DNA of 64,000 nt. Source: Fimbriimonadaceae bacterium. GTDB taxonomy: Bacteria; Armatimonadota; Fimbriimonadia; Fimbriimonadales; Fimbriimonadaceae. Numbering within the stretch: the stretch's first letter is position 1; the number at the start of each line of letters is the position of its first letter. The notes under the pieces were generated by a model. That model saw only the letters and a program-made list of their open reading frames with translations. It did not search any database and was not told the DNA's origin. The position numbers were made by a program, and so were the translations under genes. This document shows, piece by piece, positions 7,541 to 16,107 of the stretch. The stretch is from the NCBI GenBank assembly GCA_019638775.1, contig JAHBTD010000001.1, forward strand, positions 248,001 to 312,000. The letters run 5' to 3'.

Positions 7541-9129
7541 ACGCTTCGGCTAGGATCGCACTCGGGGTCATCGCCGGCTCACTGCTCACTCTCATCATTG
7601 ACTCACGTTCGCGCCCCATTGCGCTCGCCGGAATCGTCGAGCAGGGCCGCTCCACCGCCATTCAGTCGTCGAATCTGATTCCGCAAAACAGTCGACAACT
7701 CAGCCCTCCGCAAAACCTCATCGATGCCAGCATGTACATGCAGGTCGGGGCCATTCAGCTTGGACCGGGCGGCAAACTCTCCTCCGAGGAGATCACGACT
7801 CTCTTGCGCGTTGCCGAACACGCCGCTAAGTCGGAACCCTCGAACGCCTTTTGGAAGCAGATGATCGCCGTCCTTGAGCTCAAGCGAGGGCGCGCGACCG
7901 AGGCGAGAACGGCTTGGCTGGAAGCGGCCACATGCACGAACTGGAGAGACTATCAGTCGGAGAGATTGTTCGCCATCGCAAAGCTGCTCTCTCGGGAAAC
8001 CGGAACCCCGATGGCTTGGCATGTCTCTCGTGCGATGATGTTTCGCTCAGATGCGTGTGCAAACACGATCCGCCAGACGGGGACAAGCATCATCTCAAAG
8101 TCCAGTACAACTTCCAAGGGCGGGCTTGTCGTTCGCTACGCAACGCTTGAGAATGGGCGGCTCTTACGCGACGGCTCGCGGTCAATCACGTCAGGCTTAT
8201 CCGGGGTCACTCTCATCGAACTAGCGAGCCTCCCGCCTGGCATCCGTGTGCCGGAACGCTCACCGCGCAACCTCATCGTCTCGCGGCTTGAGTTTGTGAA
8301 GAACCTCCGGGGCGAAGGGTTTCCCGACGAGGCCAAGATCGCAGAAAGAGCCTTTTCGGTCAATGATGCGTGGAGTGCATTCTTGAATCGCGACGAAGCC
8401 GACGGTCTCACTCAGAGGCTTGTTCAGACCTCGCTTGTTTCGGCGACGCTACCCAGCGCACTGCTCATGATCTCGCTGATTGGTATTGCTGTGTTAGGGC
8501 TGTCGAAGGCTTTTGAAAGATGGCCTAAGATGATGGTTGTCTTTCGCGCCCCATTCGCGCCTGCGATCGGAGGGCTGGCCGCGATCGTCCTGTACCTGAC
8601 GACAGACTTGCTTCTGCTTGCCCTGACCGCTGTTCTTTGCATCGGCTTTGTTGCCTTCACTCCATCTAAGACTCGCAGCCGTCCTCCGGACGATCTTGGG
8701 CCGCTGTTCAAGGTCGTCTGTGGCACCTTTGTCGTTGTCTTTGTCGGGCTGTTGTCGGTCTTCATCATCGGCCTCACCAGACCCGCAATCGAGATTAGCG
8801 AACTAGCTGTCATCCCTCCCGAATACATCGGAGGGGGGACGCTGCCGCTGGGCTTGGCGTTTATTGTTCTCTGTCTTTTGTGCGTTGCTGCGCCAAGTTG
8901 GGCGTTTGTCCAACGCATCGATACGACCCGGGCGCTCACCATCGCTTTTCGGCAATTCGGAAGCTACACGATGTGGCTTTGCCTCGTGTTCGGTATCCTG
9001 GCAGTGCCAGCCGGTATTTTTATTGATAGCCGCACGGAGGCACAACTTAGCCAGATTCTCGCAAACGAGCCAAACTACTACATACTCGATGCACGATTTG
9101 CAGGCTTCTCGAATACGCCCGATCGCTGA
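7537..9129 (+). CDS. Unrecognised polytopic membrane protein in the sigma/anti-sigma operon
   Basis: 530 aa, coupled by ATGA overlap to the anti-sigma gene. It begins with an N-terminal hydrophobic segment (ARIALGVIAGSLLTLII), then about 270 residues predicted outside the membrane. Within these, around residues 85-150 there is helical, TPR-like sequence (LLRVAEHAAKSEPSNAFWKQMIAVLELKRG). From about residue 290 to 500 there are about six transmembrane helices (for example ALLMISLIGIAVLGL, FKVVCGTFVVVFVGLLSVFII, LGLAFIVLCLLCVAAPSWAF). I do not recognise a family. Position suggests a sensor or client of the upstream ECF pair. Its 3' end overlaps glnD by 41 bp. Confidence 0.8.
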   Translation: MNASARIALGVIAGSLLTLIIDSRSRPIALAGIVEQGRSTAIQSSNLIPQNSRQLSPPQNLIDASMYMQVGAIQLGPGGKLSSEEITTLLRVAEHAAKSEPSNAFWKQMIAVLELKRGRATEARTAWLEAATCTNWRDYQSERLFAIAKLLSRETGTPMAWHVSRAMMFRSDACANTIRQTGTSIISKSSTTSKGGLVVRYATLENGRLLRDGSRSITSGLSGVTLIELASLPPGIRVPERSPRNLIVSRLEFVKNLRGEGFPDEAKIAERAFSVNDAWSAFLNRDEADGLTQRLVQTSLVSATLPSALLMISLIGIAVLGLSKAFERWPKMMVVFRAPFAPAIGGLAAIVLYLTTDLLLLALTAVLCIGFVAFTPSKTRSRPPDDLGPLFKVVCGTFVVVFVGLLSVFIIGLTRPAIEISELAVIPPEYIGGGTLPLGLAFIVLCLLCVAAPSWAFVQRIDTTRALTIAFRQFGSYTMWLCLVFGILAVPAGIFIDSRTEAQLSQILANEPNYYILDARFAGFSNTPDR

Positions 9130-11464
9130 ACGTCGACAGACGTTGGTGGAAAGTCTGCGCCAAGACCCCGCCGGACTTAGCTGGTGCGAACTCCACTCGG
9201 ACCTCATCGACGAAGCGATTCGAGAGATTTACGAGGCTGTCCGAAGAGCGCACCCTGACCTACCGCATATCTCGATTGTGGGTGTGGGTGGTTATGGAAG
9301 ACGCGAACTTGCCCCTTATTCGGACATCGACATCGTTGTGATCCCCATCGAGGAGACCCATCCCGCCCTCGATGTCGCTGTTAAAGAGCTTTACTTTCAC
9401 CTGCACGAGGCTTTCCGAACTCAGTTTGGGTTAGAACCTGGATACGCCTATCGGCTCATCAACGACGCCATTGCTCTGGATGCCAAGTCTCAAACCGGGA
9501 TGCTCGACGCCCGACTGGTCGCGGGTTCTCACGCACCGCTGCAAGCCTTCCAAGGGCTGTTTCATGAGTCATTTGTCGCCGGTGAGTTTGTGCTTGCAAA
9601 AATTCGCGAGCGCGAAGAGAATTTTCGGACCTACCATGACACCCCCCTCGTTACTGCTCCCCATCTCAAAGAGGGTGCAGGGGGCATTCGGTGTTTTCAT
9701 TGCGCGAACTGGATACGCCTCTCCATTGAGACCATGCCTGCGCGGCCCAGCTCGGCTTTCGACTCGGTCGCGAAGTATCGCAATCTTCTCCACGTTGTTG
9801 CAGGCAAGCCCACCGACCATCTGACGTGGGCACGTCAAGGCGAACTCGCCGAACTGCTCTCCACAACGCCCAACGACCTTATGTCCGAACTTGCAACGAG
9901 CATGCTCGCGGTCCACGAAGAGTACATCGCAGCGCTTGACGTCCTCCGCGAATCGCGATACCGCATCGCCCCCGGAGTGATGGCGATCCGTGGTGAAGCA
10001 AGAGTGACTGGCGATGCGACGCTGAGCGCAGCCGCCCAAGGCATCGCGATTGCGACAGAGCTTGGACTGCGCGTGGAATCGGATGTGTCTGAATCTAGCC
10101 CGGATGTTGATGGGGCAGAGGCACTGCACGCTATCTCGTCAGGCGAGGTGACGCTGCGGAATCTTGACCGGTCCGGACTGCTTGACAGGCTGCTCCCCGA
10201 ACTCACCGCTTGCCGGACGCTCATGCCCCAAGACCCTACGCACACCTACTCGGTCTTTGAACACACACTGCGCGTTATCCGCAACCTCGACAACGTCCCT
10301 CGCGAGGGATACTTGGGCAACGTTCGCGCGGCTGTCTCGGCAAAGCCAGCGCTGTATCTCGCCGCGCTGCTCCATGACACTGGCAAAATCGATCCACTGC
10401 GAGAGCACAGCGAGTTAGGCGCCGAAATCACCCTTCGAGTGGCTCAACGGTGGGGGATTGCCTCAAATGTGCGCGATACGGTTGCCTGGCTGGTTCGGGA
10501 GCACCTGACACTGGATCGCTTCTTGCGGACTCGCGATGTCGAAAACGCACAGGCCGCTTGGGATTTCGCCACGATTGTGCAAAACCAAGAGCGACTTGAT
10601 ATGCTCACGCTCTTAACCTACGCCGACGTCAATGCCGTATCCGATACTGCTTGGACCGTCACCCAAGACAGCTACCTACGCGTCCTCCACGAGCGGACAA
10701 CAGCCGCGCTCGAAGGGGAGACATCCACGGCACCGGCGCCCGCAACCTTCCGCCGAATGCTTGAGCGCGAGCTGATTAAAGAGGACATCGACGACGACGA
10801 GATCCGCGCCTATCTGCAAGCGTTACCGCCGCATTACATCCTCAGCACACCCACCGAGACAGCAAAACGGCATCTCCAGCACGAGCGGCGTGCGCGCGAA
10901 GGCGCTGTCATCGTTGAGGTGAACCATAGACCCGACGCCCACACCAGCGAGATCACGGTCTGCTGCCTGGACGCGCCCGGATTACTGAGCAAGATCCTTG
11001 GTGTGGTTTACGCCTACGACGTCACAACTCTCGGCGTTCGCGCGGCGACCACTCGTACCGATAAGCCGGTCGCCATCGACACCCTGACCGTCAGTTTCAA
11101 CGAAAACTGCGTCCCTTTCGCGACAGAAAGGCAGATCGAAACCGGCCTTCGCGAAGTTATCGAAGGCCGTACGCCGGTCGCTGACATTCTCAAGAAGCGC
11201 GGCAAGGACGCCAGCCGTAAACAGGACCAGTTCACGTATACGTTCACCGAGGGCAAGCCGGGAATCCTTGAAGTGCGTGCCCCACGCGGACGCGGCATGG
11301 CCTATCGCATGTCTCAGCTCATCTCCGAAAACGCTTGGAACATCTCCACTGCAAGATTTGGGCAATGGGCAGGACGGGGTTCGGCGACTTTCTATATCTC
11401 TGGTAAGGATGAAGCCCCCCTTTCGGCGACGGACGTCGAGCAGGCTCTCTCGCGAGGGGTATAG
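9089..11464 (+). CDS. glnD: Bifunctional [protein-PII] uridylyltransferase / uridylyl-removing enzyme
   Basis: 791-aa nitrogen sensor that uridylylates PII proteins when glutamine is low and removes the group when it is high. The nucleotidyltransferase motif GVGGYGRRELAPYSDID (residues about 65-81) carries the two metal-binding aspartates D79 and D81. An HD phosphohydrolase domain follows, with H near 393 in EHTLRVI and the HD pair near 428 in LLHDTGK. Two ACT domains end the protein (ITVCCLDAPGLLSKIL near 621; LEVRAPRGRGMAYRMSQLI near 727). Domain order is the complete GlnD set. ATG 9089 was chosen because MHDLQASRI fits; the frame is open further upstream within the preceding gene but encodes nothing conserved. 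No PII or glutamine synthetase gene is in the window. Confidence 0.93.
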   Translation: MHDLQASRIRPIAERRQTLVESLRQDPAGLSWCELHSDLIDEAIREIYEAVRRAHPDLPHISIVGVGGYGRRELAPYSDIDIVVIPIEETHPALDVAVKELYFHLHEAFRTQFGLEPGYAYRLINDAIALDAKSQTGMLDARLVAGSHAPLQAFQGLFHESFVAGEFVLAKIREREENFRTYHDTPLVTAPHLKEGAGGIRCFHCANWIRLSIETMPARPSSAFDSVAKYRNLLHVVAGKPTDHLTWARQGELAELLSTTPNDLMSELATSMLAVHEEYIAALDVLRESRYRIAPGVMAIRGEARVTGDATLSAAAQGIAIATELGLRVESDVSESSPDVDGAEALHAISSGEVTLRNLDRSGLLDRLLPELTACRTLMPQDPTHTYSVFEHTLRVIRNLDNVPREGYLGNVRAAVSAKPALYLAALLHDTGKIDPLREHSELGAEITLRVAQRWGIASNVRDTVAWLVREHLTLDRFLRTRDVENAQAAWDFATIVQNQERLDMLTLLTYADVNAVSDTAWTVTQDSYLRVLHERTTAALEGETSTAPAPATFRRMLERELIKEDIDDDEIRAYLQALPPHYILSTPTETAKRHLQHERRAREGAVIVEVNHRPDAHTSEITVCCLDAPGLLSKILGVVYAYDVTTLGVRAATTRTDKPVAIDTLTVSFNENCVPFATERQIETGLREVIEGRTPVADILKKRGKDASRKQDQFTYTFTEGKPGILEVRAPRGRGMAYRMSQLISENAWNISTARFGQWAGRGSATFYISGKDEAPLSATDVEQALSRGV

Positions 11465-11476
11465 TCTGCCTGGCCT

Positions 11477-11929
11477 ATGAATGCGGTCATTTTTGGATGC
11501 GGCCGAACCGGCGCAGCGCTTGCCCTGCAACTGCGGGCTGCAAAATACAGCGTGACGATTATCGAGCAAAACCCTGAGGCGCTCATACGTTTGGGCAACG
11601 ATCACGGGTGCGAAATAATCATCGGCAGTGGCCTCGATAACGAGGTTCTCCAACGCGCAAACCTCGCGAACGCGGAGGCTTTTTTCGCGCTTACTCGCGG
11701 TGACAACACCAACCTTATGGCGGCCCAGATCGTGCGGCTCAAGTACAACTGCCCTCGCGTCTGTGTCAAGGTTTCCGATCCGCTCCGCGCCGATGCGTAC
11801 CGCAAGATGGGCTACGTCTGCATCAATCCCCCCTCACTCGCCGCTGGCATGATGCTGGACTGGGTTTTGGAGAGAGAGTATAAGCCGGTTGATGCGTACA
11901 ACGATCTCCCCGAGGAGCTGAAGGTTTAG
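11477..11929 (+). CDS. TrkA-N (RCK) domain K+ transport regulator, single-domain
   Basis: 150-aa protein with an N-terminal Rossmann motif (MNAVIFGCGRTGAALA) and acidic strand end (TIIEQNPE), the NAD-binding RCK_N fold that gates Trk/Ktr potassium channels. The usual second motif (GDG/GSGLDNEVLQRANLANAEAFFALT) and CVKVSDP are present. There is no complete TrkA-C domain, only a short tail. It is 3 bp upstream of a second, longer TrkA gene and 12 bp downstream of glnD. The two probably form a hetero-ring on a membrane subunit encoded elsewhere. Confidence 0.88.
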   Translation: MNAVIFGCGRTGAALALQLRAAKYSVTIIEQNPEALIRLGNDHGCEIIIGSGLDNEVLQRANLANAEAFFALTRGDNTNLMAAQIVRLKYNCPRVCVKVSDPLRADAYRKMGYVCINPPSLAAGMMLDWVLEREYKPVDAYNDLPEELKV

Positions 11930-11932
11930 TCC

Positions 11933-12607
11933 ATGTATATGGTTCTCGTTGGCGGTGGCAATGTCGGGCTTGAGCTCGCCAAGCGGCTGATCGAAGCCGA
12001 TCACGAAGTGCTCGTTCTCGAAAAGGATGCTCGCAGCGCCGTACGGTTGATTCAGCTCATCGGCGAAGAGAATGTTTTGATCGGCGATGGCTGCGAGGTT
12101 GTGGTGCAAAAGAGCGCAGGTCTTGAGCGTGCCGATGTCGTCGTTGCTGTGACGGGCGAGGATGAAGACAACCTTGTGGTCTGCCAGATGGCAAAAGCGC
12201 TTTGGAATGTCGACCGGGTTTTGGCCCGAGTCAACGATCCCGACCATGTCGAGGTCTTTAAGCAACTCGGTATCGACGACACGGTCAGCGCCACCGGCAT
12301 CATCTATTCCCTGCTTGAGCAGCAGATATCGCCTGACGTGGTTGTTCCGGTTGGCGCGTTGGGTCGCGGCAACCTCGAAATCGTGGAGGTAGAGCTCAGT
12401 TCACGCTCGCCGGTAGTCGGGAAGAAGGTGCGTGATCTCGTTCTGCCCGCACAAACGAATATCATCTGGATCGTTCGAGAAGATCACGGGTTGGGCGTGA
12501 CCGGTGACACCGATCTTCTTGTGGGAGATATGGTCGTCGCGCTCGTGAATCGAGACCACTCCATTGAGTTTCGCGCTGCCCTCCATCCTGTGATGGCCCA
12601 GGGCTAA
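11933..12607 (+). CDS. trkA: Trk system K+ uptake regulator TrkA (RCK_N + RCK_C)
   Basis: 224-aa cytosolic regulator. RCK_N: MVLVGGGNVGLELAKRL (GxGxxG type), VLVLEKD, GDGCEVVVQKSAGLERADVVVAVTG. A TrkA-C domain follows from about residue 140 (GNLEIVEVELSSRSPVVGKKVRDLVLPAQTNII... then GDMVVALVN). Paired with the shorter TrkA-N gene directly upstream (3-bp gap). The TrkH/KtrB channel subunit is not in the window. The stop codon overlaps the stop of the convergent Rqc2-like gene by 4 bp. Confidence 0.92.
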   Translation: MYMVLVGGGNVGLELAKRLIEADHEVLVLEKDARSAVRLIQLIGEENVLIGDGCEVVVQKSAGLERADVVVAVTGEDEDNLVVCQMAKALWNVDRVLARVNDPDHVEVFKQLGIDDTVSATGIIYSLLEQQISPDVVVPVGALGRGNLEIVEVELSSRSPVVGKKVRDLVLPAQTNIIWIVREDHGLGVTGDTDLLVGDMVVALVNRDHSIEFRAALHPVMAQG

Positions 12608-14223
12608 TCTCTCTCGATACGAAGCGTCTTCTCGTGGGTGTAAACGGCAAAGCCCGTTGGACTGCCCTTTGGCTTGCGCACATACTTCTTCAGTGTGTAA
12701 TCGACTTCGACATAGCTCGAATGCTTGGCTACGCTGTGCTTGACAGCCACCTGCGCCGCAAACAGAAGCGCTTCCCGGCTGATCTTATCCGGCTGGTTGT
12801 GGGTTTGGATGACGACATGTGTTGACTGAGATCCGCGCACATGAAGCCAGATGTCATTGGGCTTTGCGATGCGCAAGGTGAGGTAATCGTTCGCCTCAGA
12901 GTTCTCACCGAAGAAGACGCGCTCGCTTCCGGGTCCGATTAACTCTCGAACCTTCTTGCCTTCGTAGGGGCGATCCTCTTTCTTTTGAGACGCTTCCGGT
13001 TGATCGAAGAGCCATCTGCGCGCCTTCGCCGCCTCCCGCAAACGGTCCACTTCGTCCGGGTCGGTGGCAGCTTCAAGGCGCGCCAGTAGCTCGTGCACGT
13101 CTTGCATCTCGGCGGAGAGACGCTGCATCTGCTCTGCAACATCCGACGCGCTGGCCTTGGCCCGCTTTGCCTTGTGAAAGAAACGCTCGGCGTTCTGCTT
13201 GAAGTCAAGGTCTGGATTCAGCGAGATCGTAATCGGCTCTCCGCTATAATCGTGCGCCTCAAGCTTTGTTGCTCCCTCTTCTAAACCGTTTCCATAGGCA
13301 AGGATCAACTCGCCCTTGAGTTGCAATGCAGCCGCGCGCCTCGATGTATCCAAGACCTCTTCGAGCGACTGGATGGCGACTTGGCGGGCCAGGGTCACGC
13401 GCTCAAGCTGCTGGAACAAAGATCGTTTGCGTTGCTCGGCTTCATAGGCAGGAAGGGCATCCTCATAGTGCGTTTCCAGCGCGTGAGAGATCGAGCCGAA
13501 TTCTCTCACCGAATAGCCAAGCGCCCGAACATCGACAGGATACGCGCCGAAACCCTCGGCGAGCACCGGCTGAAACTCCTCAAACTCGACACGTTGACGC
13601 AGGCGATCGAGCGGCTCGACCTCTGCCTGAAGCCACCGCACCAAAAATGGCGATGCCCCTTCTCGGCCCTTGAGATCGTCAAGACCATCTGCACTCCACA
13701 AAGAGGGCATAGGATCGACCGGAGGGGGCGTGTAAGGGCGTGTAGGGCCTATGGGACGCGCGCTCTGGCTGGGGCTGAGCCACTTTGCCGCTGAGGCGAT
13801 CTTGCCGTCGGGATCGACGAGGAGCAAATTGCTGTGCTTGCCCATGATTTCAGCGATCAGTGTAAACACACCTTCCTGTGTCCCAAGCTCGATCTTCAGA
13901 ATGCGGTCGAAGCCAACCTGTGTGATTGACATCACCCTGGCGCCATCGAGCTTGGCGCGCATCGTCCGGCAAAGGTGAGGGATATCCGCCGGGTTGCGCC
14001 CTCGGCTGCTTATGAGATGAATACGCCCAAACATCGGGTGTACGCAGAGGCTGAGATGTCTCTCCTCGCCGCCCGCATAGATTCCCAACACGACCACATC
14101 CCACGAGGGCTGGATGATCCGCTGGAGCTTGCCGCCAATCAACACCTGAAGCTCCGCGCAAACAGCGGCCAGGCATAGACTGTCAAACGGAATCTTTTTT
14201 AGCTCGGGCATCGCAAGCTTCAT
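12604..14223 (-). CDS. Rqc2/RqcH-like NFACT-family ribosome quality control protein
   Basis: About 539 aa. The N-terminal NFACT-N/FbpA domain opens with PFDSLCLAAVCAEL and contains GRIHLISSRGRNP-type sequence. A central helical region has a coiled coil (SASDVAEQMQRLSAEMQDVHELLARLE). The C-terminal NFACT-R domain has IWLHVRGSQSTHVVIQT and SYVEVDYTLKKYVRKPKGSPTG. The family binds stalled 50S subunits carrying peptidyl-tRNA and adds C-terminal alanine tails; older annotations call it fibronectin-binding protein. The DIWLHVRG sequence is conserved here. Start chosen at ATG 14223 (MKLAMPELKK); ATG 14211 is an alternative. An upstream frame would overlap the divergent gene. Confidence 0.88.
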   Translation of the reverse strand: MKLAMPELKKIPFDSLCLAAVCAELQVLIGGKLQRIIQPSWDVVVLGIYAGGEERHLSLCVHPMFGRIHLISSRGRNPADIPHLCRTMRAKLDGARVMSITQVGFDRILKIELGTQEGVFTLIAEIMGKHSNLLLVDPDGKIASAAKWLSPSQSARPIGPTRPYTPPPVDPMPSLWSADGLDDLKGREGASPFLVRWLQAEVEPLDRLRQRVEFEEFQPVLAEGFGAYPVDVRALGYSVREFGSISHALETHYEDALPAYEAEQRKRSLFQQLERVTLARQVAIQSLEEVLDTSRRAAALQLKGELILAYGNGLEEGATKLEAHDYSGEPITISLNPDLDFKQNAERFFHKAKRAKASASDVAEQMQRLSAEMQDVHELLARLEAATDPDEVDRLREAAKARRWLFDQPEASQKKEDRPYEGKKVRELIGPGSERVFFGENSEANDYLTLRIAKPNDIWLHVRGSQSTHVVIQTHNQPDKISREALLFAAQVAVKHSVAKHSSYVEVDYTLKKYVRKPKGSPTGFAVYTHEKTLRIERD

Positions 14224-14258
14224 TAAACCAGCCCGAGACGTATAGAACATTGCCGACC

Positions 14259-14681
14259 ATGAGCCAGATTCCCCAGCCGCCCCCCATGCCTCCCCCACCC
14301 CCGATTGTCAATCCACCCGAGGGGAAGACGCCAAAGGCGTGGATTTGGTACCGAGCGCTTTGCATCTTATTGGTGCTGATTCAAGGGTTCTTAGCTTGGT
14401 TGGGATACTGGATTCGAACGAACGCGGAGTGGTTTCATCAGGAGGACCCCAGTCAAGCTGTAGCGACCTATCGTGGCGCGGGGGACTTCTTGATCGTGTG
14501 CGCCATCGTCTTTGCGATCTTGAACATCGTCATCATTTTTCTACCGCGCAAGCGGTGGGCATACGCTTTGCACGTCACAAACGTCATCGCGGCGATCGCG
14601 CTTTGCTGCCCCGCACCGCTCGCGATCTGGGTCCTCGTCATGATCTGGAAGCCGGAGAATCGAAGGTGGTACGACGCGTAG
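14259..14681 (+). CDS. Small multi-pass membrane protein with proline-rich N-terminus
   Basis: 140 aa, unrecognised. A proline-rich cytosolic leader (QPPPMPPPPPIVNPPEG) is followed by about three transmembrane helices: ALCILLVLIQGFLAWLGYWI, FLIVCAIVFAILNIVIIFL and VTNVIAAIALCCPAPLAIWVLVMI. It ends KPENRRWYDA, typical of small bacterial membrane proteins in which the last helix is followed by WKPE..R. ATG 14259 is preferred over ATG 14250 three codons earlier. Divergent from the Rqc2-like gene. No function assigned. Confidence 0.75.
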   Translation: MSQIPQPPPMPPPPPIVNPPEGKTPKAWIWYRALCILLVLIQGFLAWLGYWIRTNAEWFHQEDPSQAVATYRGAGDFLIVCAIVFAILNIVIIFLPRKRWAYALHVTNVIAAIALCCPAPLAIWVLVMIWKPENRRWYDA

Positions 14682-14719
14682 AGACGAAACTCTTTTTCAC
14701 GCGGTGCGTCACATAGTGT

Positions 14720-15040
14720 ATGAACGCCTTCCTCGCCATGATGGGCTCGATTTCGTTTTTCGCGGGCACTCTCGGTCAAACTCCCCCGACGGGAAGTCCG
14801 GGCCAATTCATCGCGCCGAAGCCCCGAGTCGTGCCGATTAAGATCACGATCCGTCACGCCGACCCTTGGTTTGTCGTGAACATGCTGCAGGGCATCCAAG
14901 TGCAGTTTCCCGAACTGAGCACGCTGGGAATTCCGGGTCTGCTAAATCCACCCGCTGGACAGGGACTTGCCCTCTTCCCAGGCAAGTTCATCGTGAACCC
15001 CACCGATAACTCGATCTGGTACTACCCTGAGCAGAAGTAG
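14720..15040 (+). CDS. Small secreted hypothetical protein
   Basis: 106 aa. The N-terminus MNAFLAMMGSISFFAGTLGQT resembles a signal peptide although it lacks an early basic residue. The mature part has KITIRHADPWFVVNMLQGIQV, reminiscent of the short alpha/beta repeats of secretin N-domains, but too short to call. It then has Gly/Pro-rich sequence ending DNSIWYYPEQK. It follows the small membrane protein gene by 38 bp and converges on a small lipoprotein gene. Confidence 0.6.
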   Translation: MNAFLAMMGSISFFAGTLGQTPPTGSPGQFIAPKPRVVPIKITIRHADPWFVVNMLQGIQVQFPELSTLGIPGLLNPPAGQGLALFPGKFIVNPTDNSIWYYPEQK

Positions 15041-15049
15041 GGATTGCTC

Positions 15050-15208
15050 TTACTGGTGATACTGGTCGCCGTTTGAGTTCTCGACCTCGTTTTGAATCCG
15101 GTCGGCCTTACCCTGGTCGATCGGTTTGTCTTCGAGGGTCTCACAACCCGCCAAGATCGGCGCTATGAGCGCAGCCAGGATGATGAGCCGGGAAAAAAAT
15201 CGGTGCAT
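15050..15208 (-). CDS. Very small lipoprotein
   Basis: 52 aa. ATG 15208 gives MHRFFSRLIILAALIAPILAGCETLEDK: a basic n-region, hydrophobic core and LAGC lipobox, so lipidation at Cys22 is expected. The mature peptide is only about 31 residues, hydrophilic and acidic. Such entericidin-like mini-lipoproteins are common but their roles are usually unknown. Convergent with the preceding secreted-protein gene. Confidence 0.65.
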   Translation of the reverse strand: MHRFFSRLIILAALIAPILAGCETLEDKPIDQGKADRIQNEVENSNGDQYHQ

Positions 15209-15278
15209 ATCAGATACTCCTAGCATTATTCTTGCCACATGGCGACTATCCGTTAGGCTAAGGCGTCTTTTCCCGAAG

Positions 15279-15479
15279 ATGGCACTCCTTGCCCCGCACC
15301 ACGAAAATCCAAGTCTGCAGTGTCCCCGCTGCCAATCCCCGATCCGTGAAGAGCGCTCCCATTATCGTTGTGAGATTTGTGGGATCGTTGCGGCTTGCTG
15401 CGAAGGGGAATGCGCCCAGCCGCTATCCCCCGCGCTCATGGGCAACGGACTATCTGAGACTCCCGCAGAGCCGTCATAA
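15279..15479 (+). CDS. Small zinc-ribbon protein
   Basis: 66 aa with two CxxC pairs: CPRC near residue 15 and CEIC near 32 (YRCEICGIVAACCEGEC), plus extra cysteines. This is a probable zinc ribbon or rubredoxin-like fold. ATG 15279; the stop is 10 bp before the GNAT gene start, so it may lead that operon. Short length lowers certainty. No specific role is visible. Confidence 0.6.
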   Translation: MALLAPHHENPSLQCPRCQSPIREERSHYRCEICGIVAACCEGECAQPLSPALMGNGLSETPAEPS

Positions 15480-15489
15480 TCCGGCTTCA

Positions 15490-16107
15490 ATGTCCGTACG
15501 GATAGAACCGCTTTCGACTGAAACCATCGCCGGGGCCATCGCCCTCCAGCGCGAGTGCTATCCGTTGCCTTTTCCGGCAGAACTCCTATGGCAGCCGGAG
15601 CACCTTGCCCAGCACATCAAGGTCTTCCCCATGGGACAATTCGTCGCCATGAGCGATGAAACCGTCGTCGGCAGTTCCAGCACCCTAATCATCTCCGAAG
15701 AGAATTGGCTGAGCCGGTCGGACTGGGAGACCACCACCGGCGGCCACTTCATGAAGAACCACGATCCAAACGGAAAGACCCTTTATGGAATGGACATCAG
15801 CGTCCATCCTGACTTTCGTGGGATTGGCGTTGGCAAAGCTCTCTATCAAGTACGTTTTGACCTGGTGCAGAGTCTTGGCCTGACCCGATTCGGAACCGCT
15901 TGCCGTATTCCTGGATTGAGGCGATGGCTGGATGCGAACTACGGAGACGCCCTGAGTTATTGTTTGATGGTGGCAAACGGCGAGTTGACCGACCGCACCT
16001 TAACACCGCTCCTTCGATACGGACTAAGATTTGTACACGTGATCGAGAATTACATGGACGACGAGGAATCCTGCAACTGCACAGCCTTATTGGAGTGGGA
16101 TAGATGA
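15490..16107 (+). CDS. GNAT-family N-acetyltransferase
   Basis: 205 aa. GNAT motif A is clear: GMDISVHPDFRGIGVGKALYQVRFDLV, with R-G-x-G-x-G for acetyl-CoA pyrophosphate binding. A preceding beta strand (MSDETVVGSSSTLII) and C-terminal NYMDDEESCNCTALLEWD complete the fold. ATG 15490 was chosen; reading further upstream runs through the zinc-ribbon gene. Its stop overlaps the start of the nitrilase-type gene (ATGA). In other bacteria one polypeptide carries a GNAT domain followed by a carbon-nitrogen hydrolase domain (YhcX type), which this gene order matches. The substrate is unknown. Confidence 0.88.
   Translation: MSVRIEPLSTETIAGAIALQRECYPLPFPAELLWQPEHLAQHIKVFPMGQFVAMSDETVVGSSSTLIISEENWLSRSDWETTTGGHFMKNHDPNGKTLYGMDISVHPDFRGIGVGKALYQVRFDLVQSLGLTRFGTACRIPGLRRWLDANYGDALSYCLMVANGELTDRTLTPLLRYGLRFVHVIENYMDDEESCNCTALLEWDR

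Noticed and set aside
8136-8942. Minus-strand frames inside the 530-aa membrane-protein gene
   Set aside because: Ser/Arg/Thr-rich antisense shadows, no motif; the plus frame has consistent transmembrane segments and overlaps with both neighbours.
8864-9088. N-terminal extension of GlnD
   Set aside because: The 75 extra codons overlap the preceding membrane-protein gene and encode nothing conserved; MHDLQASRI at 9089 begins a normal GlnD.
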